This document shows positions 10,817-19,876 of a stretch of 64,000 nt of DNA, in pieces. Below the pieces are notes generated by a model, which did not search any database, had not been told where the DNA came from, and was given only the letters and a program-made list of their open reading frames with translations. Position 1 is the first letter of the stretch; each line of letters opens with the position of its first letter. The position numbers were made by a program, and so were the translations under genes. The stretch lies in the NCBI GenBank assembly GCA_032433595.1, contig JASWJB010000050.1, positions 1 through 64,000 of the forward strand. The letters run 5' to 3'. The stretch comes from Conoideocrella luteorostrata. Lineage: Eukaryota; Ascomycota; Sordariomycetes; Hypocreales; Clavicipitaceae.

Positions 10817-12993
10817 ATGTCGTCGGGAATATTCAACAACAGATGCTGGCAGCTGCTCATAATGGCTGCGTGCCTCTACGCTGCCCACGTGAGCGCGTCG
10901 AACAATTCCTCGGTTGCGGATCTTTGGCCCGACATGGCGAACTTGACTGCAGAGCCCAAAAAAAACAACATTAGTTATGCTACTGGCGGCATGTCCCTCT
11001 GGCTTTGTTGCGCAATAGCTCTCAACGAATCTATACGGATGGATGACGGGCGATTAAGCTTTGTTCCCGGTCAAACATTTCTTCATGGTGATCCTCAAGT
11101 ATTTGAGAGGTATCCAAACCCGTGCGGTGGGTAAGTGCAAATGTCGAGCGCTCCGCTAAAAGGGAAGGGCCTTAACTGACTTGGTACAGGCCTTCATACG
11201 CTGGATATGAAGCAAGCGTAAAGCAGGGCACCATCAGCTATTCCTGGTGTTCGGAAAGATGCCCGGGTTGGCAACGCATTGAACTGCATGAAGTCAACTC
11301 CTGGGTTCAACAGATGCTCGCCTATAGTCTACCAGCAGCCATCTTCAGCACGAATATACCGCGTCGTCGGCAGCTCCGCATCCCTAGCCAATACTTTCCA
11401 CGCTTAACTTTCTTGTCATGTCTATCACTGGCATACAAGCTTCCAATTGCGACAGTCTTGGCCGCTGTAGACGTGGTCCTATGGTTGATCATCGTCTTCT
11501 GTCTTTCGGGGCCAATGATGTTATCTGGCTCATACGGAAGTTTACTGGACCACAAAGTAGTTCGACAACTGGCCGCAAAGACAAGTCAGTCACAGTTGAC
11601 ATTCAAACAACGATGTCATCTTGCAATGGCTTTACCACTTGGGAATCTCGACCAAGAGCTTGCCTGGGAAGCCTCGGTGTCTGCGGTGAAGAGGCTTCCA
11701 GACTTGGAAACCTCAGCAACCGATACAGACCGGCATATTGGGAGGAAGATAAGAGTGCTGTTGCAAACACAGCAGATGTTTGGCACTGTGCTAGGTATTG
11801 GGGTGCTTTTCTTCATCTCGTCCTTCATTTACGCGTGCTTAGAACTGCAGGACAAGCTCGGCGGGTCGTAAGTATATCACAAGCATCCAGAACCGAGAAG
11901 TCCTATGGGCTGACGAAGTATTGTAGGATCTTCTCTCACAATCTAGCTTTCGGGATCTTCTGGATGGTAATTCCTCACGTTGCCATTATCGCCAATATGA
12001 CGTTCACGAGCTCGGATCTGACTTCATGGGATCTTGTAGCCCTCGAGCATGCCCCACAGCACTGTCAATTGAATACGCAGCTTCCCAAAGGGCGAGGAAT
12101 CTGGCAACGGGTGCTTTGGCATTTTGGATTGCGCTCCAGAGATACTTCGAAATCAGCTTACAGAGCGGCCTGGCAGTGGGATCAAGGAAGCTGTAAGATG
12201 GGTTGGATGGAAAAAAATATTGAGGAATATCCTCGGTTGGGACACAATCTACGCAAGCATCTTCACATCAGCCGTTTTGAGTTGGTCTGCTACGTATGGC
12301 TTCCAGCTTCAGTCATGCTTTTGGTTCCTAGCGTCCTGGGATGCTTAATCAGGTACGTCGGTGTTTGTGTCAATGAGTCAATATCAATATAGGTAACCCG
12401 AAACAGTGTTACCACACCATTGGTGGGAATCAGTTGCAAGTCAATCATCCCTCTCGTATACCTCGGAGTGCAATTCTGTCTCATGGTTCTCTGGCAACTA
12501 GGAGTCTCCCCGACAGCTCATTTCTCAAGAGGTCCTTTTTGGTTAGGCAGAGTGCTCCGTGCGCTCTATGCCTTTGTCGCTTTCACGGCTGGTGTTGCAT
12601 CAGTTGGGGGTACAAGTAAGCCTAACCGCATGTCCCCTACGCATGATTTTCAGCTCACAACTCAATAGTTGTCGTCAACATTGGACTCACAAACAACTGC
12701 CTGTGCCTAATTCCGGTAAGTGTAGATGTCACTGCCAACCAGTCATGCGCTAAGGTTTCAAGATGTATCAATGGACGAACCGGTTTGACCCTTCAGTCGT
12801 GACATTTCTAGGCTCGAACGTTGATGAAAGAAATTACTATGCATCTCACTTCTGGCTCAACTGCGGTGTTGCTGCTGCAGCTTTTCTCTTCGCAATGATG
12901 TATTTTGGATGGTGGTGGTCAAGGTATCTGTGGACACAATTCTATGCCGTGTGCGACGAGATCAGCGGGACTGTGTTCATGAAGAAGCCCTGA
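10817..12993 (+). CDS. Unrecognised multi-pass membrane protein with N-terminal signal
   Basis: I do not recognise a named family. Six exons splice cleanly: 10817-11130, 11190-11867, 11927-12352, 12407-12615, 12669-12715 and 12763-12993, giving 634 residues. The N-terminus has a hydrophobic segment (WQLLIMAACLYAAHVSA) like a signal peptide, followed by an extracellular-looking, N-glycosylation-rich stretch (NNSS, NLT, NIS) with cysteines including SYSWCSERCPGW. Hydrophobic segments follow at about residues 200-225, 325-345, 360-380, 470-490, 510-530, 545-570 and 600-620. The C-terminus is short and cytoplasmic-looking. The layout suggests a plasma-membrane or endomembrane protein of the large uncharacterised fungal set. 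Consistent reading frames across five introns make it a real gene. No function is proposed. Confidence 0.75.
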
Positions 12994-14241
12994 CGGAGGA
13001 CGATGGAGAGTCTCGATCGTAGCAAATGAATTGAGTTCGAATTTAATTGATGACAGAGCTACCTAGACAATGACCGTGTTCAAAGCTACAGAGTTCCAAC
13101 TGAGATACGAGATGTGCCCAAAAGCAAGCCCTACAGAGCACAGAACTTTCCTCCAGGCAAGCTAACGCCGCGGTAACTGCAACTTGGGAGATCTAGGAAG
13201 CAGTACTTTCATCCTGGTTCCACGCCACCCGGACGGAGCCATCTTCCTGACCACCAGCCCGGACATTCTTCGACATTGTCAACTTCGCAACCCTCTTCCA
13301 AGGCTGGGTACGACCATCGCTGGTGGTTTGGGTTGGTTCCATAGTTGAGCTGCGATGATCCTGGTCACTCGAAAGTTCAAACATGTCGAATTGGAAATTG
13401 AACGACACTTACGTGAACGAGCCTGCGGATAATGGTTGACAGTTTGGGAGAGAGGTTTCTGTTGGAGCGCAGTGATGTGAAGGTTGTGCTTCTGGATACT
13501 GGAGGGTGCGACACTTGTGGAGGTTTGCGATTCACTTATGTACCCGGCACAGAAGCATCATTGCCACTCAAGGTCTAGATTCATTGGCGCTATCAGACAA
13601 ACAGCCCGTCACCCTCGAGATAAGAAAAAGTTTGTCATGGCTTGACGTGTGTAACGGTGATTGAGCGACTCGGCTGACGTGGCATCCTGAGCGATGCATC
13701 CATTACAGAGTCTGGTGACCGCTTCTGCCTTGACCAGACGTCGCATAGCGAATGGTAGGATTAGAAGAGCACATGAAGGGACTCTCAAGTTGGACAAGCT
13801 TTGAGTACTCGCAATCCAGAGCCGATGCAACTTGACTATCCTGGCGGTGGGGTGCTTTTGGTGGCTGCGAACTGACTTGCCCGTCTGCTGTCCGGAGGTG
13901 TACTCCGTACTGACTGTCATATTTCATGAGGCCAAAAAGTTGGACAAACAGAAGTCGGGCGCAAGTGCTTGCATACAGGCCATGCACCTCCTTTTGCGTT
14001 ACCAGACGTGTCCACTGAGATCTCGGTTCTATGGTGTGCCAAGGAATCATCGGCTATCAAGCTCGACTCTTCCTGGTAAAAGGAGAACGGGATACCACGG
14101 CCTATTTTTCCTCTTGATGAAGTTCGCAATCGCGGCACTGTCTGGCATCTGTCTCCCCACCTCATAAATTTGCAGCTCCCTCCCGCCCCCTCTTTCTCCT
14201 AATCAGCCAACCTTTTCAGTACCCAAATTCTTCGACAGGCA
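12994..14241. other. Intergenic, no firm gene
   Basis: About 1.25 kb. One minus-strand open frame (about 13385-13193, 64 residues from an ATG) could encode a small polar protein but has no recognisable features. A TACTCCGTA motif lies at 13901-13909. A pyrimidine-rich leader precedes the ATG at 14242. Confidence 0.45.
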
Positions 14242-15327
14242 ATGGCGACCAAGTCAGATCAAGGCAGTCCGCCCACCCGTCTGGACACATTCCTCAAAAA
14301 CAATCCTGCCACCAAGTACATTCATTATGTTGTGGTCACGCTATTCGGAACCCTCGAAACACAAATTCTACCTATTGCCGGGTGCCAGGAACGAGTTCGC
14401 TTAACAAATGACACATACAGAGTTTCACCCTTCTCTTTGTGGGGTGGTTTCGGCAATGTTAAAATCTTCGCCGATAACTTCAGATACGGGTCTGACCTTT
14501 GGCACCCTGATTGGACGTCTCTGAAGGCCATGGATCAGCACAATGCATCAGTCATATGCAATGTGTCTGAGTCTGCCACCCATCATCGAGACGTTGAGCT
14601 TGGCAACTCGTTTCATCGCTGCCCTCGAAGCGGCCTTCAGATTGCGCTTCAGAAGGTCAATGAGCAGCTGAATGTGGCCTTACTTGTGGGATTTGAGCTA
14701 GAGTTCTATCTGTTGGAGAAAACGCCAGACGTTGGACAAGGTTGGAAGGCCCCAACAGCTGTGCCAGGTTGCTATTGGAGCTCCCCCATATTCCTGCGAG
14801 GTGATTTGGGCATCTGCCTTGCCACATGTGTTGACGCCATCGAGGCTGCGGGCATCATGCGTCGCTTGGAAATTCTCTGCGGCATCGGGATGCCCTTCGA
14901 AGCTGCCTCGCGCCTCGGCGCGGAGATGTGCGGAGAATGGCAGGCATGGGGGACCGACAACAAAGACGTTCCAGTTCGGAAAGTCCGAGAGGGACACTTA
15001 GAACTACGCTGCATCGATTTCATGTCAAACATCTATTTGGTCATTGCTAGCTATATTGCTGCGGGTCTCCTAGGCATCACAGCGAAAGAACCATTGGAGC
15101 AGAAGGATTGTCTCGGATCTCCATCATGGATAACCGACAAGGAACGCCAGACTCTGGGGATCGTCAAACGACTGCCATCTACTTCGACGGCTTCCTTGAT
15201 CCGGCTGGAACAAGACCGTATGGGACTAGATGATGTCATTGGTACAAAACTGATGGAATTCTTCCTAAAGGTCAGAATGACAGACACTAAGGTAGACTGG
15301 AAAGAGCTGCAGTTGGTATTGTATTGA
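14242..15327 (+). CDS. Glutamine-synthetase-like (FluG/type I GS) protein lacking the catalytic core
   Basis: A 361-residue uninterrupted frame. Residues 1-200 match the N-terminal half of fungal GS-like proteins: LDTFLKNNPATKYIHYV, ILPIAGCQERV, LWHPDWTSLKAMDQHNASVICNV in two pieces, and LLVGFELEFYLL near residue 152. From about residue 235 it resembles the C-terminal part: GEWQAWGTDNKDVPVRK, GHLELRC, YIAAGLLGI and LGI-x-LP. The middle of the family, roughly 110-130 residues with the PGQ-FEI-type glutamate/ATP-binding motifs and the loop between them, is absent. The junction is at about LEILCGIGMPF. The frame stays open across the deletion. Without that core it should not be an active ligase. 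It is either a recent deletion derivative or a repurposed fragment. The 3' end abuts the repeat region at 15319. Confidence 0.72.
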   Translation: MATKSDQGSPPTRLDTFLKNNPATKYIHYVVVTLFGTLETQILPIAGCQERVRLTNDTYRVSPFSLWGGFGNVKIFADNFRYGSDLWHPDWTSLKAMDQHNASVICNVSESATHHRDVELGNSFHRCPRSGLQIALQKVNEQLNVALLVGFELEFYLLEKTPDVGQGWKAPTAVPGCYWSSPIFLRGDLGICLATCVDAIEAAGIMRRLEILCGIGMPFEAASRLGAEMCGEWQAWGTDNKDVPVRKVREGHLELRCIDFMSNIYLVIASYIAAGLLGITAKEPLEQKDCLGSPSWITDKERQTLGIVKRLPSTSTASLIRLEQDRMGLDDVIGTKLMEFFLKVRMTDTKVDWKELQLVLY

Positions 15328-15415
15328 AGGAGAAGTTAAAGCTCGTCCTGTAATAATCATAAACTCTGCTTCGAACAGACGTACAATAACCTTTTGCCAT
15401 TTCGCTTGCTCATGT
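15319..15415. repeat. Repeat unit A (copy 1) next to the GS-like gene
   Basis: Begins at the stop of the GS-like gene with GAAGGAGAAGTTAAAGCTC. The same sequence recurs as a RIP-altered direct copy at about 15880-15972 and as an inverted copy at about 18828-18893. The inverted copy lacks a 22-bp block present here between two CTC triplets. Confidence 0.8.
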
Positions 15416-15417
15416 AT

Positions 15418-15652
15418 CTGTCGGATTAAATATCTGTTGCGCCATAGCGCAAAAGTGTGAGCTCACTAAATATTCATTCAGTAAGTTATTATCATGTCTT
15501 ATATTCCAACAGAAATGTCTCAGATTATAGGGGTATTTATAGGCTGATTTGGACAGGGCCCTCAGACGAGGAATTCTTCCTCCATCATCAACGTAACACA
15601 GGTCTTCCCATCAATGTTATTCAATTTGAACCACTCGTACAACTTCCAACAG
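15418..15652. mobile_element. MITE-like element, 235 bp, with 3-bp target duplication TAT
   Basis: Starts CTGTCGGATT and ends TTCCAACAG, so the two ends are short imperfect inverted repeats (CTGTYGGA). It splits a sequence that is continuous in the inverted copy near 18825-18832 (GATC-like repeat unit A directly followed by GTATCGTGCC), and TAT occurs on both sides (15415-15417 and 15653-15655). Internal hairpins include TTGCGCCATAGCGCAA and GTGAGCTCAC. The first 90 bp are nearly identical to the insertion at 20136-20230. No coding capacity. Confidence 0.7.
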
Positions 15653-15716
15653 TATCGTGCCAACCGGCGGTTCAAACGGCAAACCCACCAGAACCTTGTA
15701 TTCTACTTTCAGCAGT
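15653..15716 (-). pseudogene. Inverted fragment of the GGT 3' end
   Basis: Read on the minus strand this is a copy of the last codons of the gamma-glutamyltranspeptidase gene (AAESRIQ-GSGGFAV then stop) and about 20 bp beyond. It matches about 18763-18824 in opposite orientation, with a few substitutions. Confidence 0.8.
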
Positions 15717-15890
15717 AGTGGGTGTGTGTTGAAGGAGAAGGGTGTGTGTGTTGGAGGAGAAGGGTGTGTGTGTTGGAGGAGAAGGGTGTGTGTGTTAGAG
15801 GAGAAGGGTGTGTGTGTTAGAGGAGAAGGGTATGTGTTAGAGAAGAAGGGTGTGTGTTGAAGGAGAAGGGTGTGTGTGTTAAAGGAGAAG
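15717..15890. repeat. 22-bp minisatellite, about eight units
   Basis: Tandem units of the form GGTGTGTGTGTTGGAGGAGAAG, with 20-22 bp length variants and A/G variation at two positions. The last unit runs straight into a second copy of repeat unit A. A short inverted counterpart lies at about 18890-18922. Confidence 0.85.
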
Positions 15891-16014
15891 TTAAAGCTCG
15901 TCCTGTAATAATTATAAACTCTGCTTTAAACAAATATATAATAACTTTTTGCTATTTTGCTTGCTTATATATTTGTTAGATTAAATATCCGTTGCGCTAT
16001 AGCGCAAAAGTGTA
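15880..16014. repeat. RIP-altered second copy of repeat A plus element start
   Basis: Aligns to 15328-15450. At least 15 differences are all C-to-T or G-to-A in this copy (for example CAGACGTAC to CAAATATAT). The small element begins at about 15973 and is interrupted at 16014 by the next insertion, resuming at 16165. Confidence 0.8.
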
Positions 16015-16164
16015 TGTTAGGTTATAGTCACGTAGCTAGGCAAGAACGTATAGGGACTCTGTATATTATACTGAAGCTTGCCTCCTAAGCTACGTTTGCG
16101 CGCGAGGCTCCCGATATGCTAGCGATTGGCGGGGCCACGTACCCACTCACGTGCGCACCTTACA
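16015..16164. mobile_element. LTR-like 150-bp insertion with 5-bp target duplication
   Basis: Begins TGTTAGG and ends CCTTACA. It is flanked by the direct repeat GTGTA (16010-16014 and 16165-16169) and disrupts the RIP-altered copy of the small element, whose sequence continues at AGCTTACTAAATATT after 16169. TG...CA ends and a 5-bp duplication fit a small solo LTR. It contains the inverted repeat ACGTAGCT...AGCTACGT. Confidence 0.65.
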
Positions 16165-16197
16165 GTGTAAGCTTACTAAATATTTATTTAGTGTAAT

Positions 16198-16453
16198 TGT
16201 TGCGTAAAATAGATAGCTAGATCTGACATGGGCTGTACTGGTCACTCACGTGACAGATCCGACTTATAAAAGGTCGAATCTTGCCCGTCAGTAGATAGAA
16301 TCAACAACTACCTTACAACCATCTGAGATCTGACTTGTTATTGCTTTGTTTTGCTTCCCTTTAACTGAACACTCATAATACTAATACTACAGCTAATACA
16401 GACAACTAACGTGTTACGTCCAGCATCACACTGGCCGTATCCAGCACGTAACA
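16198..16453 (+). mobile_element. Putative LTR fragment with TATA box
   Basis: Runs from TGTTGCG to CACGTAACA. It holds a TATAAAAGG box near 16264 followed by CCCGTCAG, an arrangement also seen in the LTR-like segment at 18923-19637. No matching target duplication was found, so the limits are tentative. Confidence 0.35.
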
Positions 16454-16599
16454 ATTATTATTATTATTATTATTATTATTTAATATTATTTTAAGTATAT
16501 TTTATAAACTTTAATAACTTTTTAAATTTAATAATAAATTAGTTTTTTTTTATAATAATACTTAATAAAAATATTTTTTATATTTTAAAAAATTTATAA

Positions 16600-16630
<31 letters not shown>

Positions 16631-16640
16631 ATACTAGGCA
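16454..16640. repeat. (ATT)n and extreme AT-rich tract
   Basis: Opens with about ten ATT units and continues as almost pure A/T to about 16633. This fits a RIP-degraded remnant or low-complexity sequence. Confidence 0.75.
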
Positions 16641-16858
16641 TATTCTTGCAGAGTACGGAGTACTCTGTATGCCTTGTTTTATAATTAGAGGCTGAGACAC
16701 TCAGGTGATCTTATGCCATATTCTCAGGTCACGTGTAAGTATGGAGCTCTACGAACTTCTCCCACCTGCACGATCACTTGTTGTCACACCTGTATCCTCT
16801 ACCGAAGGATTCGTTTGCTCCTCGAGTTAGAAAAATATCAAACTACTCGAAAGCGGAT

Positions 16859-18805
16859 ATGTTCATACCAAAATTCCCATTCATCAAAAGAAAAAGAATT
16901 GTTATCATGAGCTGCTGGATCGTACCCACGTCTGTAGCCTTCCTGCTCGGTGTTCTGCTCCTCTCTGGAAACTCGATTATTGCCAACATTCATTTCTTGA
17001 GCTTGCTTGGATGGCATAAAACGCCCTTATTCGGAATGAACGGGGCCGTTGCTTCGGCTGGAGACATCTGTACTCGTATTGGAACCTCTATTATCCTTCG
17101 CGGCGGCAATGCTGTTGATGCAGCGGTGGCAACGGACTTTTGCCTCGGGGTTACCCATCCATGGATAGCGGGATTAGGAGGAGGAGGCTATGCCATTGTT
17201 AGGGACTCGTCCGGGAACACCGAGTGCGTTGACTTCCGCGAAGCTGCTCCAGCCGCTAGTGATCGCGACATGTTCAACCTGAATCCAAACGCATCAATCA
17301 CGGGCGGTCTTGCCAGCGGAATACCTGGAGAACTTCGCGGTTTGGAATATCTTCACGGCCAGTATGGAAAGCTGTCATGGAAGGATGTCGTTGCTCCCGC
17401 TATTCGACTGGCGAGGGATGGATTCTCAGTCAATCAATTGCTCTTCAACGCAATGTCTAAAGCCATCGAGAACAATAGTGGTGATAATTTCTTCGTCCAA
17501 AATACGGATTGGGCCGAAGTCTTTGCACTGAACGGCACCATGGTCGGGGTCGGAGATGTTATAAAGATGGAACGCTATGCAGACCTGCTGGAACTGGTGG
17601 CAATCAATGGCACAGAGTCTTTCTACGCTGGGCCAACTGCTGCTAAGATCGCCGACGTCGTACAAAAGAACGGTGGTATCATCACGACCCAGGACCTTGA
17701 AGCATATCAGATCAAGAGATCAGCCCCGCTAGAGATCACCTATGGGCATTACAAGATCAAAGCCTGCCGCGCAACCTCTGGAGGGACCATAATCCTCATG
17801 GCGATGAACGCCTTTAAGCAATTCCCAGACCGAGCGAACCCAAACAGCATGAATCTGACTCTGCATCGTTTGGTTGAAACCATGAGATTTGGTTATGCCG
17901 CGGTAAGTTCTTCGACTGAGCTGCCAGAATACAGGACTGATTTCTATTAGCGTGCATCGCTGGGCGACCCCAACTTCAATCCTGGTCAAGACTCGTTGGA
18001 GGTTCGATTGGTTCAACAGAACACTGCGGATGAAGTTAGAGCTAAGATTTCTGACGAGCATACGCTACCTGTTGACGTTTATAATCCCGATCAGCTTGAC
18101 ATCATTCACAAGTAGGTGCATCCTCCTTGGCATTGATTTTATTATGTTCTAAAGCATGCTGTAGCCATGGAACTTCTCACCTGTCAGCTGCTGATGCAAG
18201 TGGCATGGCAATCTCACTGACTAGTACTCCAAATCTGGGCTGGGGATCCAAACTTATGATTCCCGGCTTGGGGCTGATTATGAACAACGAAATGGACGAC
18301 TTTTCTGTGCCGAACAGGAGCAATCACTTTGGTTACATACCCGCTGAGTCCAATTTCATTGCGCCTCTTAAACGACCCTTGTCATCTATGAGTCCCGTGA
18401 TCGTAGATCATATCCCAAGTAAATCTTTCTACCTTGCCACTGGCGGGGCAGGTGGATCACACATCATATCTGGGGGTAGAGCAAATGCTGTGGAGGTTGC
18501 TCGACTTGAGCTCCTCTGCAAAAGAGGCCATTGATGCCCCTCGATTCCATAATCAACTGATACCGAATGTGGTAAGCTCACCGTCACAGTACCTGGGTTC
18601 AAGATTGATGCTGAAACAAAGTCGCTAGCTAAACTTGGAGCAGAGTTGGGGCAATGGAACTTTCAATTTTTTGAAAGAACTCAGCCACGACACTCAATGG
18701 GGGAACGTCGGTGTCGACCTGCACGTTGTCCGGCTGTTGAGGAATGGGACCTTTGAGGCTGCTGCTGAAAGTAGAATACAAAATTCTGGTGGGTTTGCCG
18801 TTTGA
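16859..18805 (+). pseudogene. Gamma-glutamyltranspeptidase, frame-disrupted
   Basis: GGT cleaves gamma-glutamyl bonds of glutathione at the cell surface or in the vacuole. Exons at about 16859-17902, 17951-18111 and 18165 onward give a basic N-terminus, one membrane anchor (WIVPTSVAFLLGVLLL), the GGNAVDAAVAT motif, the GGGGYAIV motif, and the autoprocessing/catalytic Thr in GTSHLSAADASG. The small-subunit end is broken. A G5 run at 18472-18476 has one G too many for the reading GGSHIISGVEQMLWRLLD. The frame shifts again around 18570-18587, and a T6 run at 18667-18672 has one T too many before LKELSHDTQWGNVGVD...NGTFEAAAES. With those breaks no normal small subunit is made. The start is uncertain; upstream in-frame codons without ATG extend to 16778. 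Confidence 0.78.
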
Positions 18806-18922
18806 ACCGCCGTTTGGCACGATACGTGATCAAGCGAAATGGCAAAAGGTCATTCTACGTCTGTTCGAAGCAGAGCTTTAACTTCTCCTTCAACAAACAC
18901 ACCCTTCTCCTCTAACACACAC
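18763..18922. repeat. Inverted partner of the 15.3-15.9 kb repeats
   Basis: Contains, in opposite orientation, the GGT 3'-end segment (18763-18824), repeat unit A (18828-18893) and two minisatellite-like units (to 18922). Together with 15319-15890 it forms an inverted duplication flanking the GGT gene. Confidence 0.8.
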
Positions 18923-19637
18923 TGTTACGTGCTAGATATAGCTAGTACTAGTCGTAAGGGTAATTGTTCGGGCCCCCACCCGTACCGGCAGGGGGTCCTT
19001 TTCGTACCAAAACAACGCGTGTGCCTCGTGACGGGTGGTAAGTTCAGGGGCTGCAGAGATTGCTGCTCTGACGATTCTGACGATTATGACGATTCTGACG
19101 ATTCTGACGATACTAGTATTTGGTCTGCAAGCCATTAGCAGCAATGACTGCTGCACATCGTGCCGGCATACTAGCTTAAGTTTATTACAATATTACTATA
19201 GAAAAGGCTAGCTTATTAAGCATATATATAGGTTATATAATAAATAAGCCTAGTATATAGCTTAGTTTAATATTAGCGTGGGAATGCCCTATAGATAGAA
19301 CATAGATTTATTAACCTACTAGTTTGGACTATACTTGTTGAGATTAGATTGGCACCTTCGGAAGGTCCCGATGCCTCGTATTAGCTAGGTTCGTACGAGA
19401 ATGGAAGAAGGTGGCATGATGCCAAGGAATATAGGCCTGAGGCACCTGAATTCCAGGGAATTTCCCGGTCGCTGAAGGTCTATAAAGAAGGGTCACGATG
19501 CCCGTCAGAGGGTATTATTCAAGTCAGAACATCATCTATTAATATCACTACTTGCACTCTCAAATCTATCTATTCTGCCTATTTCCACTGTTGCCGAATT
19601 GCTCCTTCCCTCACTAATGAAGGCACATAACGCAACA
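18923..19637 (+). mobile_element. Putative solo LTR, about 715 bp
   Basis: Starts TGTTACGTG and ends ACGCAACA. It has a TATAAAGAAGG box near 19481 followed by CCCGTCAG and a CT-rich tail, resembling an LTR promoter/R region. No clear target duplication. A related segment is at 16198-16453. Confidence 0.35.
19067..19111. repeat. 9-bp tandem repeat (TCTGACGAT)n
   Basis: Five units, one with a single change (TATGACGAT). In one frame it would read as repeated Ser-Asp-Asp, but no gene is evident. Confidence 0.85.
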
Positions 19638-19876
19638 ATACTACTAGCTATATCTTTACCTCCCAAGTCAAGCTAGCCGATCGGCTGCGGTTCCATGTCC
19701 ATCCTTCTCATCCATATTCTCCGCCACCTTCTTAATATCCAGGCGGGGGAAAAATTACACGAGCCATCGTGGCCCACACACCACAACAACAACATTCAAT
19801 TGAATTGGCCACAACTATCGCATTTGAAGCCAGAATTCGATAAAAATCAATATTATTAGCTAGCTAATTCAATAGA

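Noticed and set aside
13609..14165. Overlapping open frames upstream of the GS-like gene
   Set aside because: Frames on both strands overlap each other and contain the intergenic TACTCCGTA motif; no domain is visible.
15418..15512. Helitron end (hairpin followed by CTAA)
   Set aside because: A hairpin followed by CTAA is present, but the element has inverted ends and 3-bp target duplications, which Helitrons lack.
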